A DNA stretch of 10,786 bases from Cytophagales bacterium. GTDB taxonomy: Bacteria > Bacteroidota > Bacteroidia > Cytophagales > UBA9547. A model generated the notes under the pieces. It did not search any database, was not told the DNA's origin, and worked only from the letters and a program-made list of their open reading frames with translations. The DNA lies in the NCBI GenBank assembly GCA_025360395.1, contig JANYCH010000122.1, positions 1 through 10,786 on the forward strand, read 5' to 3'. Below are positions 7,801 through 10,786 of the stretch, one piece after another; within the stretch, counting starts at the first letter, position 1, and each line of letters opens with the position of its first letter. Both the position numbers and the translations under genes were made by a program.

Positions 7801-10032
7801 GATATGGACATGAATTCCAAACTTAAGGGTGATGAAAAGGGCCTAATTGCCTATTACCCTTTTGATAAATATGACATAGATCTAATACTACAGCCAAACA
7901 ATTCAGATAATGTTGCAGGCAGCAAATCTGTGCCTACCGCTTTGACAAGTACATCTGGTAACCTGGATATACCGAATATAAAAGATGCAAGGCCAGTACA
8001 AAATGTTGCATATGATTGGGTTGTAAACGGGGATAAAATTATTATCAATATCAAAGAGCCAGCAAATCTTGTAGAGAAAACTGTGCTGGAATTCACAATA
8101 GAAGACATTGAAGATCTGAATGAAAACCTTCTTTCTTCTCCAGTAACATGGACTGCCTTTGTGAAAAAGAATACCGTAATATGGAGTACAGTTGGCTCTT
8201 CTTTTGAGAAAAGATTGTATGATCCTTTATCCTTTACTGTTGAGGTATTGAATATTGGAGGAACAGAACAAAACTATGAAGTAACAGATATACCGTCATG
8301 GCTTTCAGTTGATGTTGCCAAAGGAACTTTAGCACCAGATAGCAAAAAAGTTTTGAATTTCACTGTTAGTCAATCTGTTAACCTGGGAAATTATGAAGAA
8401 TCTATATTTCTAAGCTCGGATTTTGGATTTAAAGAGAAATTCGATTTGAAACTGAAAGTATTTGCGGACAAACCTGATTGGGTGATGGATGCAAGCAAAT
8501 ATCAATACAATATGAGTATTATCGGATCAATCAATATCAACGGAGTGGTATCGACAAATCCGGATGATATGATCGGCGCTTTCGTGAACGATACTTTAAG
8601 AGGACTTGCCAATCTTAAATATGTTCCTGAATATGATGCTTATATGTTCTTTATGGATGTATTTTCTAACAAGGCAGATGGAGAGTTAGTTAAATTTAAG
8701 GTTTGGAATGCTGCCAAAGGCAAAATCCATGTTGATGTGGAATCTGATAAGGCATTTATAAAGGATGCGGTAATTGGAATGCCTTCTAAACCTCAGGAAT
8801 TCAAGGTAATCGAAAACATCAGTTCGGCATATGCCCTCGAAAGCGGATGGAACTGGCTTTCTTTTAACCTTACATCCAAATCCCTGAAAAATTCTAATTT
8901 GATGTTCACAGAACTTCAATCTAATGAAGGTGACCTGGTTAAGGGTTCGAATAAGTTTGACCAGTTTGGTAAAGGAATGGGCTGGCTTGGGGAAATTTCC
9001 AAACAAGGAGGTTTCAATCTAAAAGAAGGGTATAAAATGAAGGTCTCCAAACAGGATACTTTTCATCTCGTAGGACAAAGTGTATTGATAGATACAGTTA
9101 GCCTTAGCCTGAAAACCGGTTGGAATTGGATTGGTTATCCTTCACAACTGAACATGGAAATTAACGATGCAATGGGCAATGTTAATTTCGACAATGGTGA
9201 TTTTATAAAAGGGCAAAGGAGTTTTGCCTATTATGACAAGTCACTCGGCTGGATAGGAAGCTTAAAATTCCTGGCACCTCAACAAGGTTATATGTTACAA
9301 ACCAAACTGCCACATGCCTTAACATATCCTAATCCTGAGTTACTTTATAGCAACAAAAAGGTTTCGCAGGCGCGTGTTGAAGAAGTGGCAAGTTCAGAAC
9401 CATGGAACTTAAAACCATCTGATTATGCCTACACTATGTCTGCTATGTTTAGTATTAATCTTTGTAGTGGCGCAATAGATACTACAAATGACTATTTGGG
9501 TGCTTTTGTTGGGTCAGATTGTCGCGGTATGGTACAGCCTAAATACATTGCTGCTTATAACGCTTATGTATTTTTCCTTACCATTTATTCAAATTCTCCC
9601 GCTGAATTTATCACACTGAAATATTTTGACGGAAGTCTTGCTAAACAATTTGAGATAAAACAGAAATTCCCATTTGTAAACGACATGATCCTGGGAACAG
9701 TCGCAAGTCCGTTCAAAACCGATATGGTAGTCGCAAATGCATGTGAACTGTTGTCTGTAAACGATGGGGCACCGGAAGAAATCAGGGTTGGTATATATCC
9801 TAACCCATTCACCAGCAATCTTAAAATTTCGCTTAGTAATATTGATTTAGATGAGGTGGAAATGAGTATAACTGATGCATTTGGACATAAAGTTGCCACT
9901 CCTGCTGTAAAAGGAAAAGTGTGGGAATGGAATGGATCCAATGAAACAGGAAATGAACTGAGTGCCGGTTTGTATTTCCTGACAGTAAAGCATGCGGACA
10001 AAACCACTACTTTTAAATTAATAAAACAGTAA
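1801..10032 (+). CDS. Giant secreted LamG/Ig-like mosaic protein with T9SS type A sorting domain
   Basis: This 2743-residue protein has a Sec signal peptide (residues 1-29, cleavage VNA|Q) and a C-terminal T9SS sorting domain, so it should cross the outer membrane and be surface-attached or released. Domains in order: FN3-like (about 102-165); a carboxypeptidase-regulatory-like fold interrupted by LamG1 (188-468); further regulatory-like beta domains (496-558 and from about 591); an unassigned Ser/Thr-rich region (941-1337); Ig- and FN3-like domains (1346-1575); a SbsA-like Ig domain (1581-1628 and 2071-2123) interrupted by LamG2 and LamG3; a BACON/Ig-like domain (2126-2225); module R1 (2225-2339); two GWNW repeats (2349-2506); module R2 (2534-2643); and the sorting domain (2653-2743). 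LamG-type domains usually bind carbohydrates or proteins, so adhesion or substrate binding is the likely role. No catalytic motif was recognised. The gene sits 11 bases after the collar gene and 12 bases before the next. The function is inferred from architecture only. Confidence 0.9.
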   Translation: MLHSFKTTGKKWVSFLFLLTLYISQVNAQDYYPYVIGYTAGESVKHQTSADTFNVSFHGGSVVATQFKDIIVGKALAGMRYDLVLASNAFDQDLFVSKGYFPDYIQLRWEIKRYQSSVTGYRVMRKKSGSSDALVQVAFLSKDVSDWKDELTESGVLYEYKLLAEGLFPKEQKFLNFLEGVGFRLPSGTVSGRVTYKGGAAVEGVSLIAETSDKFSGTSLLLNGIDAYLGISPSNNLLFKFDTAFTFQAWTKPTSLATSVLFQKGSQYKITHATGKIQFIVGTQTLTLNFPQKVDTFFNVSAVREKDSLKLYVIYEEGVYFKASAKLTSATISNSEDILIGKSASNDQYFAGNIDEVRIWQRALKSEEVLTRSLMYISGTEDKLSGYYRMNEGVGGNFFDLSRKGFTFNENHGLIYKATWSTLIPLSMQLAVKGITDKNGNYIISGIPYSSDGSTYRIVPVYQVHSFDPTERLLFIGPGSNTFSDFNFIDVSSFPVNGYVYYKNTKFPVEGVQIKIDGRPAVTSEGNLITTDSKGFFLVDVPIGKHNLQIAKSGHVFRNDGRFPSKAGVDFDFQSAYTIQQDFIDSTLIKVIGKVVGGPVQGEKTTGFGRTNNNIGNAEIILTTQKGYTLKDGTTDVSSSWDNKYQQGATTKKTGVTNYTISSVAPKNITIKPDVVTGEYFAYLLPERYAITSVKAGNYTFDASFNTVLDLESATLNKNYTDTLLVDSTLLANGTVHYTYRTDSVSYQFEKSFVLRVAPEITAVAADGSPAFWDKKATTPNGEINIVNVATGAPLTQYPIFTQRGKYKLRINVFEKFINASNGNHEDKVPVKDGVVEIQNGLAINSLKETYEINDFGYVLYNFTGGLPNITTGGIGDYLKPMTIVALTGKDNAINTSWQYNVGPFYAYVLGGMPTGNNFVTTGPNEIEMILRDPYGSRSYAYLEKSSTYSKTTTREILNQEATSVGLDFMLGGVVKTFAGVGAGLITETEIENSVSVGFDKSETWIDNNTTSSTTMSTKRWQTSSETDFVGAEGDVFIGNSTNIVYGSTKFIQFVPKANCTTCTDNDLGGFQIGLDEGVRISPEFGTAFMYTQYHIETSVIPNLKFLRNNYLKKKSNYTSVLSTSDPNYGKQNSTGKGTRSDAGLSGGDSYNFTIPSSWPNGTEYVDTVEYYNQQVKNWESILLRNEKEKLESTLKQNLSFDAGVNYESSVTYESTSSNESTFDFTISPSLAGAKGFSFNKLGMKVSLKETYTHTETKTDGTQNTSSLTFGYVLSDSDVDDYYSIDVRQPSSETGPIFKVRGGQSSCPYVDAEYSKYYQKGTIMSEATMKIEVPQIGSSNPIALNVPEDQKAIYTLLLSNASQTNSDVWYMLNVNTATNKDGARVSLDGADLGNGRLILVPAGTTLTKTLSIEKVKPDVFNYDDIQLVLHSVCEESLSDTVALSARFQPVCTKVLLTQPNDKWLINTSTIIQDGTLIKSIPLGLAISNYNLSHTGFEKILVQYKPSSSSQWISDMVFYVDQAQYNAASAPKAFIDSKANLQYTLETKSLQDRNYDIRVSTTCANGTVNNSAVVSGVKDTKRPRLFGTPQPADGILSPGEDVSIQFDEPIQAGLLISKNFQVKGVLNGAEIRHNSVIYFDGVKSNASVIAGPYLKDKDFTIEFWTQRSNNAAGVVYSQGNLEIGFNSANNVYVKLGNQTLSSSQTFTTAQDWMHFAVSYSNIDRKLYVFMNDKIPVENLSVTGVFDPSGRIYIGRNLNGTSFYNGYIHEFRIWEKSRGFGTVYADMLKALSGSEVGLVGYWPMDDSRGSIATDKARSHHAILNDATWAVFPRGYAMNFNGTSGYFTIPTGTVVITNDMDMTMEFWFKGNKKPNQVLFSNGKGDQSDVTPSFNNIWSVGSDDLGKLYVSNNGTRLNVAKDVFDNEWHHLAVVVNRVANTSVYIDGNVEAFQPSSNFGGLSGAYLTLGARMFTSAGNITYDRYFDGKIDELRVWKLARTRQLLDMDMNSKLKGDEKGLIAYYPFDKYDIDLILQPNNSDNVAGSKSVPTALTSTSGNLDIPNIKDARPVQNVAYDWVVNGDKIIINIKEPANLVEKTVLEFTIEDIEDLNENLLSSPVTWTAFVKKNTVIWSTVGSSFEKRLYDPLSFTVEVLNIGGTEQNYEVTDIPSWLSVDVAKGTLAPDSKKVLNFTVSQSVNLGNYEESIFLSSDFGFKEKFDLKLKVFADKPDWVMDASKYQYNMSIIGSININGVVSTNPDDMIGAFVNDTLRGLANLKYVPEYDAYMFFMDVFSNKADGELVKFKVWNAAKGKIHVDVESDKAFIKDAVIGMPSKPQEFKVIENISSAYALESGWNWLSFNLTSKSLKNSNLMFTELQSNEGDLVKGSNKFDQFGKGMGWLGEISKQGGFNLKEGYKMKVSKQDTFHLVGQSVLIDTVSLSLKTGWNWIGYPSQLNMEINDAMGNVNFDNGDFIKGQRSFAYYDKSLGWIGSLKFLAPQQGYMLQTKLPHALTYPNPELLYSNKKVSQARVEEVASSEPWNLKPSDYAYTMSAMFSINLCSGAIDTTNDYLGAFVGSDCRGMVQPKYIAAYNAYVFFLTIYSNSPAEFITLKYFDGSLAKQFEIKQKFPFVNDMILGTVASPFKTDMVVANACELLSVNDGAPEEIRVGIYPNPFTSNLKISLSNIDLDEVEMSITDAFGHKVATPAVKGKVWEWNGSNETGNELSAGLYFLTVKHADKTTTFKLIKQ
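2446..2916 (+). other. LamG-like domain 1 of the giant protein
   Basis: Residues 216-372 show the LamG/concanavalin-like jellyroll pattern: LLLNGIDAYLGIS at the start, FTFQAWTKP, the strand DSLKLYVIY, then ILIGKS and the closing FAGNIDEVRIWQRALKSEE. It is followed by the usual spacer ending GYYRMNEG. It is bracketed by two halves of a carboxypeptidase-regulatory-like fold. Confidence 0.85.
4621..5811 (+). other. Unassigned Ser/Thr-rich beta region of the giant protein
   Basis: Residues 941-1337 match no domain I can name. Two stretches (about 960-1056 and 1191-1305) are rich in Ser/Thr with alternating polar and hydrophobic residues, as in long amphipathic beta-hairpins. The first includes ETEIENSVSVGFDKSETW and ends in GDVFIGNSTNIVYG. 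The second includes VNYESSVTYESTSSNESTF, a Gly/Ala-containing turn, and SLKETYTHTETKTDGTQ. Between them are a CTTC pair (1060-1063) and a Lys-rich stretch near LKKKSNY. After them comes GGQSSCPY, leading into an Ig-like domain that begins VPEDQKAIYTLLL. The alternation resembles aerolysin-type pore formers, but this is pattern resemblance only. Confidence 0.4.
6700..7140 (+). other. LamG-like domain 2 of the giant protein
   Basis: Residues 1634-1780 repeat the LamG pattern: VIYFDGVKSNASV, FTIEFWTQRS, WMHFAVSYS, KLYVFMNDK, IYIGRNLNG and the closing YNGYIHEFRIWEKSRG. It is followed by the spacer LVGYWPMDD and directly by a third LamG copy. Confidence 0.88.
7297..7800 (+). other. LamG-like domain 3 of the giant protein
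   Basis: Residues 1833-2000 form the clearest LamG copy: YAMNFNGTSGYFTIP, MTMEFWFKGN, WHHLAVVVNR, TSVYIDGNVEA, LTLGARM and the closing FDGKIDELRVWKLARTR, followed by IAYYPFDK. It is in tandem with LamG2, and the pair lies between the two halves of a SbsA-like Ig domain. Confidence 0.9.
8176..8472 (+). other. BACON/Ig-like domain of the giant protein
   Basis: Residues 2126-2224 show the pattern IPSWLSVDVAKGTLAPDS, then VLNFTVSQS and NYEESIFLSSDFG. This is the Trp-Leu-x-Val, Gly-x-Leu-x-Pro and final-strand layout of BACON or related Ig-like domains found in Bacteroidota surface proteins. Its role is probably as a spacer or in carbohydrate or mucin binding. Confidence 0.55.
8473..8817 (+). repeat. 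Shared module copy R1 (giant protein)
   Basis: Residues 2225-2339. Core landmarks are YQYNMS, NPDDMIGAFV, LRG, YDAYMFFMDVFSN, VKFKVW, AFIKDAVIGMPSKP. The same order of landmarks returns in R2 of this protein and R3 of the next gene, so the three are homologous at the protein level. Nucleotide identity looks low, which suggests an old duplication. Confidence 0.85.
8845..9318 (+). repeat. Two tandem GWNW repeats (giant protein)
   Basis: Two units about 91 residues apart start at residues 2349 and 2440. Unit one reads SGWNWLSFN, then GDLVKGSNKFDQF, GMGWLGEI and EGYKMK. Unit two reads TGWNWIGYP, GDFIKGQRSFAYY, LGWIGSLKFLAPQQGYML. They sit between modules R1 and R2. The function is unknown to me; repeats of this look occur in other secreted Bacteroidota proteins as far as I recall. 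Confidence 0.85.
9400..9729 (+). repeat. Shared module copy R2 (giant protein)
   Basis: Residues 2534-2643. Landmarks YAYTMS, TTNDYLGAFV, CRG, YNAYVFFLTIYSN, ITLKYF, PFVNDMILGTVASP line up with R1 and R3. It has two Cys (in INLCSG and GSDCRG) that could form a disulfide; R1 lacks both. Confidence 0.85.
9757..10029 (+). other. T9SS type A C-terminal sorting domain
   Basis: Residues 2653-2743. The typical signs are YPNPF at 2666-2670, the strand EVEMSITDAFGHKV, WNGSNETGNELSAGLYFLTV, and the short basic end FKLIKQ. This domain directs proteins through the type IX translocon, and is normally removed by the PorU-type sortase as cargo is attached or released. Confidence 0.93.
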
Positions 10033-10044
10033 TCTTTTTTAAAA

Positions 10045-10786
10045 ATGTTGTTCCAAGTAAGAAAGCTTTTTATAGTTTTTGTATTGCTATTAAATCTAGG
10101 ATATGTTCAGGCGGCCCCACCCAGCCTGAGCATCCAGCCTGAAAATTACACTTATGACTTAAGTGTTACCGGTTTGCTTGTAGAAGATTGCCAGGAACTT
10201 AAAAATCCTGACAATATCTTGATTGCCTATGTAAAAGGGGAGGTGAGGGGTTATGTGAACAGTTCTACAGTAGTTGGTGGAAGGTATATGGCTTTTCTTA
10301 CTGTTTACAGCAATCAACCAAGTGGCGATACCGTTACTTTTCAGATCTATAATGCTGATAAGGATAAGTTACTAGCAGTTAAAACCAAACTAATATTTCA
10401 GGACAACGCTGTTTTCGGAAGCCCAACTGTACCGCAGGAGATAATTACGAACAACCGGCCTGCAAACTTAAATTTATCTACCCTCATTATTCCAGAACAC
10501 CCTGCCAGCGATCCAAACCTGGCTACAATAAGTGCGACAGATGCTGATCTGGATAATACCCTGACTTATTCTCTGGTTACAGGTTCCAATAGTAGTGATA
10601 ATGCTTCATTTAAAGTAATTGACAATAAACTTCAATTCAATGGAAAGGTCAATACACAAATTCAGGATACCTTCAAGATAAGACTAAGGGCAGCAGATAA
10701 TTTCAGTTGCTTTGTGGAAAAGGATTTTGCTTTAATTGTGGATCGTGTAAATGATGCCCCAACCGGTTTGGATCTTTCAGATTCAA
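10045..10786 (+). CDS. Secreted cadherin-like repeat protein (C-terminus cut by window edge)
   Basis: From the ATG at 10045 the frame stays open for 247 residues to the window end. A signal peptide covers residues 1-23 (hydrophobic core FIVFVLLLNLGY, likely cleavage VQA|A). Residues 26-136 are module R3, homologous to R1 and R2 in the preceding gene. Residues about 140-238 form a cadherin-like domain: SATDADLDNTLTYSLV, SSDNASFKVIDNKLQF, FKIRLRAADN and the closing VNDAPT, after which a second repeat begins (GLDLSDS). The Asp motifs suggest Ca2+ binding, as in other cadherin-like folds. It starts 12 bases after the giant gene with only an A-rich leader and no Shine-Dalgarno, consistent with co-transcription. 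A long cadherin-repeat surface protein with its own T9SS domain is expected, but the end is not in the window. The role is probably adhesion. Confidence 0.88.
   Translation, partial: MLFQVRKLFIVFVLLLNLGYVQAAPPSLSIQPENYTYDLSVTGLLVEDCQELKNPDNILIAYVKGEVRGYVNSSTVVGGRYMAFLTVYSNQPSGDTVTFQIYNADKDKLLAVKTKLIFQDNAVFGSPTVPQEIITNNRPANLNLSTLIIPEHPASDPNLATISATDADLDNTLTYSLVTGSNSSDNASFKVIDNKLQFNGKVNTQIQDTFKIRLRAADNFSCFVEKDFALIVDRVNDAPTGLDLSDS
10120..10452 (+). repeat. Shared module copy R3 (third operon gene)
   Basis: Residues 26-136 of the partial protein. Landmarks YTYDLS, NPDNILIAYV, VRG, YMAFLTVYSN, VTFQIYNADKDK, IFQDNAVFGSPTVP align in order with R1 and R2. It lies directly after the signal peptide, whereas R1 and R2 lie near the C-terminus of the preceding protein. 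Confidence 0.82.

Noticed and set aside
10033..10044. Terminator between the giant gene and the cadherin-like gene
   Set aside because: The 12-base gap has a T run and an A run but no G/C stem and no room for a hairpin; read-through is more likely.

Overview
The window looks like chromosomal DNA of a Bacteroidota bacterium, probably a gliding or surface-active member such as a Cytophagales-like species (that rank is a guess). The main reasons are a C-terminal type IX secretion (T9SS) sorting domain, signal peptides with A|Q cleavage sites, A/T-rich DNA, start codons without clear Shine-Dalgarno sequences, and very large multi-domain secreted proteins.

Layout. On the minus strand at the left edge (1-529) is the N-terminal part of an MgtC/SapB-family inner-membrane protein. 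A 300-bp A/T-rich divergent intergenic region follows (530-829). Three plus-strand genes then run nearly end to end with gaps of 11 and 12 bases, so they probably form one operon: (1) 830-1789, a Sec-exported protein with a Bacteroidota-type N-terminal beta domain and a phage-tail-collar C-terminal domain; (2) 1801-10032, a 2743-residue secreted mosaic protein with FN3-like, carboxypeptidase-regulatory-like, three LamG-like, Ig-like and BACON-like domains, two repeat families and a T9SS type A sorting domain; (3) 10045 to the right edge, a secreted protein with a module related to two copies in the giant protein, then cadherin-like repeats; its end is outside the window.

How they may work together. 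All three operon products carry signal peptides and are built from adhesion or carbohydrate-binding folds. The simplest reading is a cell-surface adhesion or substrate-recognition set, with the giant protein anchored or released by the T9SS. The most notable points are a roughly 110-residue module shared by genes 2 and 3 of the operon, LamG domains that appear to be inserted inside other beta-sandwich domains, and a Ser/Thr-rich central region of the giant protein that matches no domain I can name with confidence. No RNA genes, CRISPR arrays, insertion sequences or prophage structure were seen.
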